DNA from: Niallia alba
GTDB taxonomy: Bacteria; Bacillota; Bacilli; Bacillales; Cytobacillaceae
Assembly (NCBI RefSeq): GCF_012933555.1
Contig: NZ_JABBPK010000001.1
Location: 1,838,001 to 1,902,000, forward strand
Direction of reading: 5' to 3'
DNA: 64,000 nt
The notes beneath the pieces are model-generated. The model did not search any database. It saw only the letters and a program-made list of their open reading frames with translations, and was not told the origin of the DNA. This document shows, in pieces, positions 27,737-36,380 of this stretch (positions within the stretch are counted from its first letter, which is position 1; every line of letters begins with the position of its first letter). A program made the position numbers and the translations under genes.

Positions 27737-28513
27737 TTGACTTATAAAATTGTATTTATTGATATTGACGGAACATTAGTAAACGGAGAGAAAAACATTC
27801 CGAATGATGCAAAATTAGCTATTAAGGAATTAAAGAAGCGTCATATTCCGGTTGTATTAGCAACTGGTAGAGCGCCTTATTTCTTTTCAGATATTTTAGC
27901 AGATCTTGGTTTATCATCCTATATTTCTTTTAATGGATCATATGTTGTGCATGAGGCAGAAGAAGTTTATAGAAAACCGATCCCTGTTGAAACACTAAAA
28001 GCGTTAGAAGATATGGCATTAAAAAATAATCATCCATTAGTTTTCCAAGGGAGTAAGGAATGCTGCGCAAATCATGAAGAACATGCGCATGTTATTGAAT
28101 CCTTTCAGTCCTTAAAATTAAATGCTCCATCTTATCGAAAAGATTTTTGGAAGGAAGCAGATATATATCAATGCTTGCTTTTTTGTGAAGGGAAAGAAGA
28201 GAAATTGTATGAAGAGTCATTTTCCAATATTCATTTTGTTCGTTGGCATCCTTTATCAACGGACGTTATTCCAACAGGTGGTTCAAAAGCAGCAGGGATA
28301 GCACAAATCTTAAATATCCTAAATATAGATCCAAAGGAAGCAGTGGCATTTGGAGATGGGTTAAATGATAAAGAAATGCTTTCTTATGTAGGGATGGGAA
28401 TAGCTATGGGAAATGCTCATGAAAATATTAAACCATATGCTAAATTTGTCACAAAACATGTGGACGAAGGCGGAATTGCTTATGGATTAAAAAAAATAGG
28501 CCTCCTAGAGTAG
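27737..28513 (+). CDS. Cof-type HAD-IIB phosphatase
   Basis: HAD-superfamily hydrolase with a C2B cap, 258 aa, resembling B. subtilis YkrA. Motif I DIDGTLVNG (Asp nucleophile about 9), motif II LATGR, motif III Lys near GGSKAAGI, motif IV FGDGLNDKEML. TTG start with AAAGGAG eight bases upstream. Predicted to dephosphorylate sugar phosphates or cofactors such as PLP or FMN; the substrate cannot be resolved. Likely shares a transcript with the YlmA-like gene. Confidence 0.88.
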   Translation: MTYKIVFIDIDGTLVNGEKNIPNDAKLAIKELKKRHIPVVLATGRAPYFFSDILADLGLSSYISFNGSYVVHEAEEVYRKPIPVETLKALEDMALKNNHPLVFQGSKECCANHEEHAHVIESFQSLKLNAPSYRKDFWKEADIYQCLLFCEGKEEKLYEESFSNIHFVRWHPLSTDVIPTGGSKAAGIAQILNILNIDPKEAVAFGDGLNDKEMLSYVGMGIAMGNAHENIKPYAKFVTKHVDEGGIAYGLKKIGLLE

Positions 28514-28550
28514 AGGAAGTTTAGGAGAGTGCAGGATACATATAAATAAG

Positions 28551-28924
28551 AGACTGGGACATAAGTATTCCAGTTAAAGTTAAATCCTAACAATTATACG
28601 AAAACGCTAACGAAAAGTTCGTATAATTGTTAGGGTTTTTTCATTTTAAAAAAGGATGCTCTATGAAGTTTGTTGCTGTTGCCCGCAGCCGGAATACACT
28701 TCGCTTTCCGTGGGGCTCGCGCTGAGTCGCTTCGGCCTTTGGCCTGCAGGGTCTCAGACTGTCTCGCTAATCCCACAGGAGTCTACGTGTATTCCGGCTG
28801 CTCTGTTTTCCCAACTAATTATATTTTCTATTGTAAAAAAGTATGCGAAAGCAGCCGCTATTTACTAGCTAAATGAGAGATTGTTCGTCTTTACATAGTA
28901 TCTATTTAGTTATGTCACAGCCTC
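28551..28924 (-). repeat. Interspersed GGCTGGGACATAA repeat, copy B
   Basis: 374 bp between AGACTGGGACATAA and TTATGTCACAGCCT. It is inverted relative to copy A: the CAATTATACGAA/TTCGTATAATTG hairpin is near the left end and the GC-rich core (CTTTCCGTGGGGCTCGCGCTGAG) is in the middle. Adjacent open frames of 68-70 codons are part of the repeat. Confidence 0.8.
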
Positions 28925-28993
28925 TTTATTTAAACCAGTATGTACTGGTAGTATAAACCAACATATTAAAGTCACTTTACAACAAAGATTATT

Positions 28994-29320
28994 TTAATCC
29001 TTCCAATCTTCATATACGACAACTCCACCTGATAAATCAATTGTATTGCGTTCCCCTTTATACAGTAGTTTGCCGTCTTCTTCCACAATTAGATTTTCGT
29101 AGGTATACACTTTTTTACCGGTTGGCAAAGTTATAACTACTTTTTCCCCAAATTCTTCTTTTCCTGTTTTAGGCTCACTAGCAAAATATTTATCTGAGAA
29201 AATATAGCCTCCAAAAATGGTGCTAAGCAGTAGGATAGAACCTAAAAAATACATAACTTTTTTCCCAATACTATTTTTCTTTTCCACATATTTATCTGTA
29301 CGTTTCGTATGCTCCTCCAC
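28994..29320 (-). CDS. Small single-pass membrane protein, unknown
   Basis: 108 aa: charged N-terminus, one membrane helix (about 22-42), and an extracytoplasmic tail with VVITLPTGKKVYTYENLIVEEDG. A ribosome site (AAAGGTGA) precedes the ATG. I do not recognise a family. The tail's short beta-rich pattern suggests a small exported domain. No operon neighbours. Confidence 0.6.
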   Translation of the reverse strand: MEEHTKRTDKYVEKKNSIGKKVMYFLGSILLLSTIFGGYIFSDKYFASEPKTGKEEFGEKVVITLPTGKKVYTYENLIVEEDGKLLYKGERNTIDLSGGVVVYEDWKD

Positions 29321-29764
29321 AATATCACCTTTTCATTAAGATTTATTGCTCAAACGGTAACAATGGCATATACAAAAAATTAAGTTGATATATATGAAAT
29401 TCCCCTTAAATTATGATATGAAACAAATTCTTAAAGATGACGAAATTTTATGAGAAAATTAATGGTGGATGTATTTGAAAACTTTGTATGTATTGCCTGT
29501 AGCCTAAACACACTCCAGCTTCCGTGAGACTTACCTGTCTCTTGAAAAACAACAATATTTTTAGAAACGGCATTTCTTTTTTGAATGAAACCAATTGGTG
29601 AAAACGTATTAGTAATTTTCCCAAAGACACTATGTGGTCTTTATTTCTCTATGTAAGTTCTTTACAATAGGAATATAAATTAGGTTTATCCCGCTTTTAC
29701 TAATCATCATTGGAATAAGCAAAAAAACACTGATGGAAGTTTTCTTTATTTTTTCTAAAGATTC
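29321..29764. other. Gap with two repeat relics
   Basis: It contains a decayed piece of the GC-rich repeat core (about 29463-29545, AACACACTCCAGCTTCCGTGAGACTTACC-type block) and the short bcr1-like derivative at 29685-29749. No genes. Confidence 0.5.
29685..29749 (+). repeat. bcr1-like repeat, 65-bp derivative
   Basis: TTTATCCCGCTTTTAC at the left and CACTGATGGAAGTTTTCTTTAT at the right: both element ends and both TTTAT duplications remain, while the interior is deleted. Confidence 0.7.
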
Positions 29765-29765
29765 T

Positions 29766-29791
29766 TGAAACCTTTCTTATTTTAAGCCGTA
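29766..29791 (+). promoter_or_regulatory. Sigma-W promoter of the nfeD-flotillin operon
   Basis: TGAAAC (29766-29771), 16-bp spacer, CGTA (29788-29791) is an exact match to the sigma-W consensus. The B. subtilis yuaF-floT-yuaI operon is sigma-W controlled, which agrees with the genes that follow. Confidence 0.85.
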
Positions 29792-29864
29792 TGTATGGTA
29801 AGAAATAAAACGAAGGAGGATTGATTCAGTGAATACATAGCAAAATTAAATTTTTAGAAAGTGA

Positions 29865-30389
29865 ATGATGTTTATGGAATTATTCGGCTTTGATCTTCCC
29901 TCCATTTATTTAACTGTTTTAATTGGTTCGGGAATATGTGTCATATTAACATTATTACTATCAGATTTATTTGGTGGAGATGTTGGTGTATTTAACCCAA
30001 CCTTAATCCTTGCTTTTTTCACGATCTTATCAGCAAGTGGTTATATTATGGAGAAGTACTCTAATATCAATAGCATTATTATTCTTTCCATTTCAGCAGT
30101 AATCGCACTTATTATTTCAAGCTGTTTACACTTTTTTGTTTTTATCCCTCTTGCCAATGCAGAGGAATCATTAGTTTACAATGATGAATCATTAAAAGGA
30201 AGAATTGGCAAAGTCATAACTGCAATTCCGAAAGATGGCTTTGGGGAAATTTTGATTGAGAGCATCAGTGGGAATATACCAAAGACTGCAGCAAGTTTTT
30301 ATAATGAAGAAATTAGATTTGGTGAAGAAACGGTTGTAGTAGAGATTAAAGAGAATGTTGCCTATGTTGTTCGTAAGGACGGTATATAG
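29865..30389 (+). CDS. yuaF: NfeD-like membrane protein, YuaF type
   Basis: 174 aa, as in B. subtilis YuaF. Three membrane helices (about 15-35, 43-62, 68-95) and a C-terminal OB-fold NfeD domain (about 105-174, SLKGRIGKVITAIPKDGFGEI). Works with flotillin in membrane organisation and envelope stress. In-frame ATGs lie at 29865, 29868 and 29874 with only a weak site (GAAAGTGA) nearby. A much better site (AAGGAGGA, about 29813-29820) is followed by GTG AAT ACA TAG at 29829, in frame but closed after three codons. The exact start is therefore uncertain. Flotillin follows 27 bp later. Confidence 0.88.
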   Translation: MMFMELFGFDLPSIYLTVLIGSGICVILTLLLSDLFGGDVGVFNPTLILAFFTILSASGYIMEKYSNINSIIILSISAVIALIISSCLHFFVFIPLANAEESLVYNDESLKGRIGKVITAIPKDGFGEILIESISGNIPKTAASFYNEEIRFGEETVVVEIKENVAYVVRKDGI

Positions 30390-30416
30390 AAAAGCATACT
30401 AGAGGAGGAAAAATGG

Positions 30417-31934
30417 ATGGCAATTGAGATTTATATTGTAATAGCAATCGTAGTATTTTTACTAATCGCACTTATTAGTATTTTTGTGGCAAAGTATAAG
30501 ACAGCAGGACCGGACGAAGCGCTAATTGTAACAGGAAGTTATTTAGGTTCTAAAAATGTTCATGTCGATGAATCAGGAAATAAAATAAAAATTATTAGAG
30601 GGGGAGGGGCATTTATTCTCCCAGTTTTCCAGCAATCAGAACCTCTAAGTTTGTTATCTAGTAAATTAGATGTTTCTACACCGGAAGTATATACAGAACA
30701 AGGTGTTCCAGTAATGGCGGACGGTACAGCGATTATTAAAATTGGTGGTTCCATTGGGGAAATCGCTACTGCAGCTGAACAGTTTTTAGGAAAAACAAAA
30801 CAAGATCGTGAAAACGAAGCAAGAGAAGTACTAGAAGGACATTTACGTTCCATTCTCGGTAGTATGACAGTAGAAGAAATTTATAAAAATAGAGATAAGT
30901 TTTCACAAGAAGTACAAAGAGTTGCTTCACACGATTTAGCGAAGATGGGTCTAATCATCGTTTCCTTTACGATTAAAGATGTAAGAGATAAAAATGGATA
31001 TTTAGAATCACTTGGTAAGCCACGAATTGCTCAAGTAAAACGAGATGCAGACATTGCTACTGCTGAAGCAGATAAAGAAACAAGAATCAAAAAAGCCGAA
31101 GCGGATAAAGAAGCTAAAAAGGCCGAGTTAGAAAGAGCAACGGAAATTGCTGAAGCAGAAAAAGAAAATCAAATGAAAATTGCTGACTATAGAAGAGATC
31201 AAGATATTGCGAAAGCACGTGCTGACCAAGCGTACGATTTAGAAAGTGCTCGTTCTAAGCAGGAAGTTACAGAACAAGAAATGCAAATTAAGATTATTGA
31301 AAGACAGAAACAAATTGAATTAGAAGAAAAAGAAATTCTCAGAAGAGAGAAGCAGTATGATTCAGAGGTTAAAAAGAAAGCCGACGCCGATCGCTATGCG
31401 ATGGAACAGGCTGCTGAAGCGAACAAACGCCGTGAAATTGCTGAAGCAGATGCGAACCAATACCGCATTGAGTCACAAGCGAAAGCGGAAGCAGAAAAAG
31501 TGCGTGTAGATGGTTTAGCGAAAGCGGAAGCAGAAAAAGCAAAAGGGGAAACAGAAGCAGAAATCATCCGCTTAAAAGGTTTGGCAGAAGCAGAAGCAAA
31601 ACGCAAAATCGCAGAAGCATATGCACAATACGGCCAAGCGGCAATCTTGGATATGGTGCTTGAAATGTTACCTGAATATGCAAAACAAGTGGCTAGTCCA
31701 TTAGCTAATATCGATAAGATTACTGTTGTTGATACAGGAAGTGATGGCAGTAATGGGGGAGCTAATAAAGTAACTGGCTATGCAACGAACTTAATGTCAA
31801 CGATGCAAGAATCCTTAAAGGCTTCAGCAGGAATTGATGTTAAAGAATTACTTGAAAATTTATCAGGTAAAGGGAATATTCGTCAGAGTATTAATGAGTT
31901 GAATGATAATTTAAGTAATAAATCAGCTGAATAG
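30417..31934 (+). CDS. floT: Flotillin
   Basis: Membrane-microdomain scaffold, 505 aa (B. subtilis FloT about 509). One N-terminal membrane hairpin (about 5-25), SPFH/band-7 domain (about 30-195, AKYKTAGPDEALIVTGS), then a long flotillin coiled coil rich in EAEA/KAEAEK repeats (about 205-420) and a hydrophilic tail. GAGGAGG precedes the ATG at 30417; the ATG four bases earlier closes after four codons. It is the second gene of the sigma-W operon. No yuaI acetyltransferase gene follows; a terminator is at 31938. Confidence 0.95.
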   Translation: MAIEIYIVIAIVVFLLIALISIFVAKYKTAGPDEALIVTGSYLGSKNVHVDESGNKIKIIRGGGAFILPVFQQSEPLSLLSSKLDVSTPEVYTEQGVPVMADGTAIIKIGGSIGEIATAAEQFLGKTKQDRENEAREVLEGHLRSILGSMTVEEIYKNRDKFSQEVQRVASHDLAKMGLIIVSFTIKDVRDKNGYLESLGKPRIAQVKRDADIATAEADKETRIKKAEADKEAKKAELERATEIAEAEKENQMKIADYRRDQDIAKARADQAYDLESARSKQEVTEQEMQIKIIERQKQIELEEKEILRREKQYDSEVKKKADADRYAMEQAAEANKRREIAEADANQYRIESQAKAEAEKVRVDGLAKAEAEKAKGETEAEIIRLKGLAEAEAKRKIAEAYAQYGQAAILDMVLEMLPEYAKQVASPLANIDKITVVDTGSDGSNGGANKVTGYATNLMSTMQESLKASAGIDVKELLENLSGKGNIRQSINELNDNLSNKSAE

Positions 31935-31937
31935 TTC

Positions 31938-31971
31938 AAAACCCGGTAGCTAATAGCTATCGGGTTTTTTG
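31938..31971 (+). terminator. Terminator after floT
   Basis: AAAACCCG-gTAGC-taata-GCTA-tCGGGTTTT with T6. Confidence 0.92.
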
Positions 31972-32073
31972 GTTGTAAGAGTACTGAAGCAAAGTATTCG
32001 GATGATTAGTGTTAAAAAAGATCAATTTAATAGCAAGAAAATAGATTAACTAATTTCCTATTTTCAATTAATA

Positions 32074-32087
32074 TGAAAGCGATAACA
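32074..32087 (+). promoter_or_regulatory. cre site upstream of the UPF0303 gene
   Basis: TGAAAGCGATAACA fits the cre consensus TGWNANCGNTNWCA at every position, 53 bp before the chosen start. It suggests CcpA control of the gene. Confidence 0.6.
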
Positions 32088-32139
32088 TGAAATTGAGGGA
32101 ATTAATATCAAAAAAAAGATTAAAGAGGAGATGAAAAAA

Positions 32140-32637
32140 ATGTTTACAAAACTAGAGGTAATGGAACATGAAAAAGAAGCGCAACTAATTACATTTAATA
32201 TTGATGATTCATTTTTATTAGCACAAAGAGTGGTAGAACTTGCGGGAGAGGATGCAAGTAAGATTTGTATTTCGATATACAAAGGAAAAAGGGAGCTATT
32301 TTTCTTAGCGGGGAAAAATACTTCTTATGAAAATGAATGTTGGATTCGCCGAAAAAGGAATGTAGTATACCACCATGAAAAAAGCTCCATGTTAATTCGT
32401 TTGGAGTATAACGAAAATGAGGAAGAATACTATCAAACAAATGGCTTAAATCGAGAGGAATATGCTCTTGCTGGCGGTGGCTTTCCTGTTAGGGTGATGG
32501 GAAATGGCTATGAGGGCTGTTTAACTGTTTCCGGTTTAACAATGGAAGAGGATCATATGTTGTGTGTAAATGCAATAAAAATGTTACGACAGGAACAAGA
32601 AGAGTTGGAGTTTGATCTGTATTCTAGTGAAAAATAA
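32140..32637 (+). CDS. UPF0303/GlcG-HbpS-like protein
   Basis: 165-aa cytoplasmic protein of the heme-degrading-domain-like DUF336 group, UPF0303 branch. The characteristic ALAGGGFPVRV is near residue 110-120, with WIRRKRNVVYHHEKSS typical of the family. The biochemical role is not settled. The ATG at 32140 is favoured because GAGGAG lies nine bases upstream; an ATG at 32131 overlaps that site. The perfect cre match in front suggests carbon catabolite control. Confidence 0.75.
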   Translation: MFTKLEVMEHEKEAQLITFNIDDSFLLAQRVVELAGEDASKICISIYKGKRELFFLAGKNTSYENECWIRRKRNVVYHHEKSSMLIRLEYNENEEEYYQTNGLNREEYALAGGGFPVRVMGNGYEGCLTVSGLTMEEDHMLCVNAIKMLRQEQEELEFDLYSSEK

Positions 32638-32668
32638 GGAAAATTTAATAGAACTTTAAGGTAGATTA

Positions 32669-32706
32669 CATAAAAATAGCTACTTCGGGAATTAGCTATT
32701 TTATGT
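32669..32706 (+). terminator. Hairpin after the UPF0303 gene
   Basis: CATAAAAATAGCTA pairs with TAGCTATTTTATG around a TTCGGGAAT loop. The A/T-rich arms would work as a terminator in either direction. Confidence 0.65.
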
Positions 32707-32900
32707 GACTGCCTTTTTTGGGATGAAAGTCAGACTTCGATATAGAGGATGGGAAAGAATTTAAACCCTCTGCTTCATGAGAAATTCTATCTTTCTTAAA
32801 AGAAATTCTCCCAAAACCAAGAATGAAGTGCGCCACATGCAAGGTTTTGAGAGAATGGGAAGAACTTTGTATTTCTTTAAGCAACCAGCATAGCGCTTAT

Positions 32901-34067
32901 CTAGGCTGCTTCATCTTTCAGCGGTTGATGTAGTTCATCTGGTGTTTTTAAGAAGGCTGTTAAGATAACACTTATTAAATATAATGCAGCCATTGTATAC
33001 ATAACAGCTCCAGTACCAAAGACAACAAGTAAAGAAACTAGAGCAGGGCCAACAAAATTTCCTAATCCTGACCCAAAGTTAACAGCTGAGTTTGCTGCTC
33101 CCTTGTTATCTGGTGCCATTAGTGGAACAAGGGGCGACATGGGAACAAAACCTGCTAGTCCAGCACCCCAAAAACACATTGCTAAGAAGAATAACCAGTA
33201 ATTATATCCAAATAATTGTGGGACGAGATAAACAGCGATGGTGGCGACGCCTGTTAAAGTTCCTCCAAAAAGTTGGATCGTTTTTCTGAAACCGATTTTG
33301 TCCCCTAAATAGCCAAAAATAACATTAAATATCTGATTAGATATAAAAGTTGCTCCCCAAATGGTTGACCATTCTGCCATACTATAACCTTTATTAATAA
33401 GAAACACTGGTAATACAACAACGAAGCCATAGGTGCCAAGGCCATTAATTGTCTTCACAATAACAGCGGTACCAATTCTAGGTCTTTTAAACATGATTAA
33501 AATTCCTTCTTTTATTTCTACCAATGGGGTTGTATCTCTTTCTTTAATGATAAACTTTTTCTTTGTGAGAAAAAGAGCTAATAAGCTGCCTACAATGGAA
33601 AGAACGATTCCTACCCATATGACAGCAGTTTCACCGATGAACGGGATAAGCTGAACCGCAAAAACTGGGCCGATAATGGTAAAACCCAAATTATAGCATA
33701 TCCAAAAATAGGAGGTTGCTCTGCCTTGAATGCTGACATCAACATCAATGGTTAGCCACACTAAAAAGGAATAGCAGAATAGCGGATATCCTAACCCTCT
33801 ACCCATATACAATAATAAAATGGCTAAATAGTTTTCTGAAGGTAAGGCAAAAAGCATAAATGGAATAGAAAATGCTAAATAGGCAATTAAGCCAATAAGC
33901 ATGATTTTTTTTGCTCCCCAAACTTCTACACAAATTCCAGATAACCATGAACCCAATGCTACCATAATACCGAAGGCAGAGAAAATGGTTGCTGCTTGCG
34001 ATACAGAAAATCCTAGGTCTACAAGATAAGCTGAAAACCAACTATTTTCAATACAGCTGCCGAGCAT
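32901..34067 (-). CDS. MFS transporter with frameshifted start
   Basis: Major facilitator permease; the 388 aa from the first in-frame ATG include about 11 helices with the usual central loop (about 175-200). The frame is open a further 39 codons to a TAA at 34185-34187 and encodes sensible N-terminal sequence (NFWYRIGVPTEFTWGYIGTF) without an in-frame ATG. At 34157-34159 an ATG with GAAAGGA upstream starts in another frame, MERKT then stop. One extra A in the A5 run (34147-34151 on the + strand) would fuse this start to the protein as MERKNINSS. So it is either a phase error/early pseudogene or an assembly error. Upstream is a truncated sugar isomerase gene, hinting at sugar or inositol uptake. 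Substrate unknown. Confidence 0.8.
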   Translation of the reverse strand: MLGSCIENSWFSAYLVDLGFSVSQAATIFSAFGIMVALGSWLSGICVEVWGAKKIMLIGLIAYLAFSIPFMLFALPSENYLAILLLYMGRGLGYPLFCYSFLVWLTIDVDVSIQGRATSYFWICYNLGFTIIGPVFAVQLIPFIGETAVIWVGIVLSIVGSLLALFLTKKKFIIKERDTTPLVEIKEGILIMFKRPRIGTAVIVKTINGLGTYGFVVVLPVFLINKGYSMAEWSTIWGATFISNQIFNVIFGYLGDKIGFRKTIQLFGGTLTGVATIAVYLVPQLFGYNYWLFFLAMCFWGAGLAGFVPMSPLVPLMAPDNKGAANSAVNFGSGLGNFVGPALVSLLVVFGTGAVMYTMAALYLISVILTAFLKTPDELHQPLKDEAA

Positions 34068-34192
34068 AAAAAGAAATGTCCCAATATATCCCCAGGTAAA
34101 TTCAGTTGGAACCCCAATCCGATACCAAAAATTTGAACTGTTTATGTTTTTCGTTCCATTTTTCCTTTCTTTAAAACTTAATTGTTAAATGG

Positions 34193-34223
34193 CATATAGG
34201 AATATTACTGGCCTATATGCCAT
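34193..34223 (-). terminator. Hairpin between isomerase remnant and MFS gene
   Basis: AATGGCATATAGG pairs with CCTATATGCCATT around a short loop. Placed between the two minus-strand genes, it may end or attenuate the upstream transcript. Confidence 0.6.
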
Positions 34224-34228
34224 TTGCT

Positions 34229-34576
34229 TTACAGTTTCAATCCATTTCTTATCGATTTTAAAGTAACTTCATTTGACCATTCTGGTCTATCTGGGTACGC
34301 AAATACGGCATTTGTTACGATTCCATCAAATTTTATTTCCCTTAATTTGCGATAAAGTGCATCAAAATCTATTTCTCCTTCACCTGGATTTAAATGTTGG
34401 TGAATGGTGATATTAGCATTTGGTGGATTGACAATATAACGCAATCCAAAGGCTGCTTTATGGTTTAAGGTATCAGCAATTAAAACATGTGCTAGTAGGT
34501 CGCCAGCTTCATCTATATGTTTTGCTACATCTCCAATCCCATCATCATAAAAGAAAGCATGTGGAACAGAATGTAC
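34229..34576 (-). pseudogene. Sugar-phosphate isomerase/epimerase (IolH-like), C-terminal remnant
   Basis: The frame encodes about 116 residues of the C-terminal half of a xylose-isomerase-like TIM barrel, with [37 protein letters not shown] and [17 protein letters not shown], closest in my recollection to IolH. It is closed at the 5' side by TAA (34577-34579), beside the terminator of the opuA operon. There is no start codon or N-terminal half (the family is about 280 aa). The junction suggests a deletion that removed the promoter-proximal part, which would also leave the downstream MFS gene without its promoter. Confidence 0.75.
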
Positions 34577-34586
34577 TTATGTAAAG

Positions 34587-34634
34587 AAAAAGAAGAATGC
34601 TACTTGTCTAAGCAGCATTCTTCTTTTTCTCATC
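34587..34634 (-). terminator. Terminator of the opuA operon
   Basis: GAAGAATGCT pairs with AGCATTCTTC around a short loop with A- and T-runs on both sides, directly after the opuAC stop codon. It can work in both directions. Confidence 0.88.
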
Positions 34635-34651
34635 TCATGTTGCGAATTCTA

Positions 34652-35533
34652 TTATTCTTTTAAATCTTCAATAGAATCAATATCCATATAACTTGGCACG
34701 ACAAGCCCTAATTTTGTTCCTTCTAAGTTTGGACCTAGATCTTCGAATTTTCCTTCGAATTTGCTTGCATAGTCTTCATGGGTAATCGGTAACCAACCAG
34801 CAATATGCGCATCTAAACTGCCATCTGCAACACCTGTCCACATTGGACCTGCTTCTACTTGGCTTAATGTTACATCATAACCTAAATCTGTTAATACTTT
34901 ACCGATAACGTTTGTACTTGCGATCTCACTATCCCATGCAACATAGCCGATTTTAATTTTATCTCCATCAACACTGTCGACACCTTCTGTCCATTCGCTA
35001 ACTTTATCAGCATTCTCTTTTACCCAGCTTTCTGCTGCTTTTTCAGGAGATTCTCCATCGTATATGTCCATCATGACAACGCCCATATCTTCTGTTGTCC
35101 AATGGAAATTATCTAATACCTTGTATGCTTCTGGCATATCTTCTTTTAGTCCATTACGAGCAATAGAATGAATGTTTTCATCTTCACCAAAAGACCCTTT
35201 TGGATCTTCTAAGTATTTTAAATCGTATGCAGCGAACATCCAGTGTGGAGTCCAGCCTGTTACAATAATTGGTTCTTCTTTATTATAAGCTTTTTTTAGA
35301 GCAGCGGTCATTGCTGCACTTGATCCTTCAACTAATTTCCAATCACTTAGCTCATAGTCACTAATTGCTTGGCTAGTTGCTTTCATTAATCCAGCTCCTG
35401 GATCAATACCGATAATCTCATAATCTACCTTTTCGCCAATAGTGGCATTCTCGTTATTTACACTACTTGAACTACAAGCAGCTAAACCTAGAGAGAGAGT
35501 GATTGCTCCTAGTATAGTTGTTATTTTTTTCAT
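34652..35533 (-). CDS. opuAC: Glycine betaine ABC transporter, substrate-binding lipoprotein
   Basis: Compatible-solute binding protein anchored by lipid, 293 aa. Signal peptide with lipobox LAAC (Cys about 20) followed by SSSSVNNENA. The mature part is an OpuAC domain with the aromatic cage region (TGWTPHWMFAAYDLKYLEDP, and AGWLPITHEDY). The ATG at 35533 has AGGGGGC upstream; the frame reaches 35566 but those codons overlap opuAB. Third gene of opuA: the permease ends two bases before it. Uptake protects against high osmolarity. Confidence 0.93.
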   Translation of the reverse strand: MKKITTILGAITLSLGLAACSSSSVNNENATIGEKVDYEIIGIDPGAGLMKATSQAISDYELSDWKLVEGSSAAMTAALKKAYNKEEPIIVTGWTPHWMFAAYDLKYLEDPKGSFGEDENIHSIARNGLKEDMPEAYKVLDNFHWTTEDMGVVMMDIYDGESPEKAAESWVKENADKVSEWTEGVDSVDGDKIKIGYVAWDSEIASTNVIGKVLTDLGYDVTLSQVEAGPMWTGVADGSLDAHIAGWLPITHEDYASKFEGKFEDLGPNLEGTKLGLVVPSYMDIDSIEDLKE

Positions 35534-35534
35534 A

Positions 35535-36380
35535 TTATTTTGCCCCCTTTTTTTTCGTACCCACATTTTGGGTAATTCTATCTAAAATGATTGCAAGTAC
35601 TACAATAGAAATACCTGCTTCAAACCCGCGTCCAATTTGAATCTGGGTTACAGCACGATAAACATCTGCACCAAGTCCAGGTGCACCAACCATTGCAGCA
35701 ATAACTACCATTGATAGCGCAAGCATGATGCTTTGATTAATACCAGCAAGTATTGTTGGCATTGCAAGTGGTAATTGAACTTTTATTAATTTTTGAGAAG
35801 TCGTACTACCAAAACTCTCTGTAGCTTCTGTAATATCACTAGGAACTTGTTGAATTCCAAGAATAGTTAAGCGAATAGTAGGCGGCATAGCAAAAATAAC
35901 AGATGCAACAACCCCCGGTACTACACCAATACTAAAAAAGAAAATAGCGGGAATAAGATATACAAAGGCTGGCATTGTTTGCATAAAGTCTAATATTGGA
36001 ATAACAATATTGCGTACAGTGCTATTTTGTGAAGCCCAAATACCTAGTGGGATACCGATTACTATGGAGATAAATACAGAAGAAAGTACAAGAGCTAATG
36101 TATCAATCATTGGTTCCCAATAACCTAAATTATCTACAAGTAATAAACCTATTAGAGTAAATAGTGCAATCTTTTTATTCGCTAATTTCCAAGCCAGTAA
36201 TGCTAATAAAATGATTAATAGAATAGGAGGAATAAATCCAAAGAAGGCTACTAATACATTTACAACAAATTCTAGTACTGCAGTTACTCCATCAAATAAT
36301 ACTTCAAAGGTTGTCGTTAGCCAGTCAACGAAGGAATCAATCCAGTCTGCAACAGGCAGTTTAGGAAATAGATTATTCAT
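35535..36380 (-). CDS. opuAB: Glycine betaine ABC transporter permease
   Basis: 281 aa, eight or so membrane helices, with the BPD transport EAA-type loop DITEATESFGSTTSQKLIKVQLPLAMP (about 178-205) that docks onto the ATPase. It begins with VADWIDSFVDWLTTTF, the usual OpuAB/ProW-type start. Its ATG shares one base with the opuAA stop codon (TAATG), so translation is coupled. Same size as B. subtilis OpuAB (282 aa). Confidence 0.94.
   Translation of the reverse strand: MNNLFPKLPVADWIDSFVDWLTTTFEVLFDGVTAVLEFVVNVLVAFFGFIPPILLIILLALLAWKLANKKIALFTLIGLLLVDNLGYWEPMIDTLALVLSSVFISIVIGIPLGIWASQNSTVRNIVIPILDFMQTMPAFVYLIPAIFFFSIGVVPGVVASVIFAMPPTIRLTILGIQQVPSDITEATESFGSTTSQKLIKVQLPLAMPTILAGINQSIMLALSMVVIAAMVGAPGLGADVYRAVTQIQIGRGFEAGISIVVLAIILDRITQNVGTKKKGAK

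Noticed and set aside
28656-28876. Two overlapping 68-70 codon frames (and similar at 21786-22152 and 52607-52807)
   Set aside because: They lie within the GC-rich core of the interspersed repeats, and the same core is open in both orientations by composition only.
32696-32884. 62-codon minus-strand frame
   Set aside because: Preceded by no ribosome site and close to the hairpin after the UPF0303 gene; composition unlike a protein.
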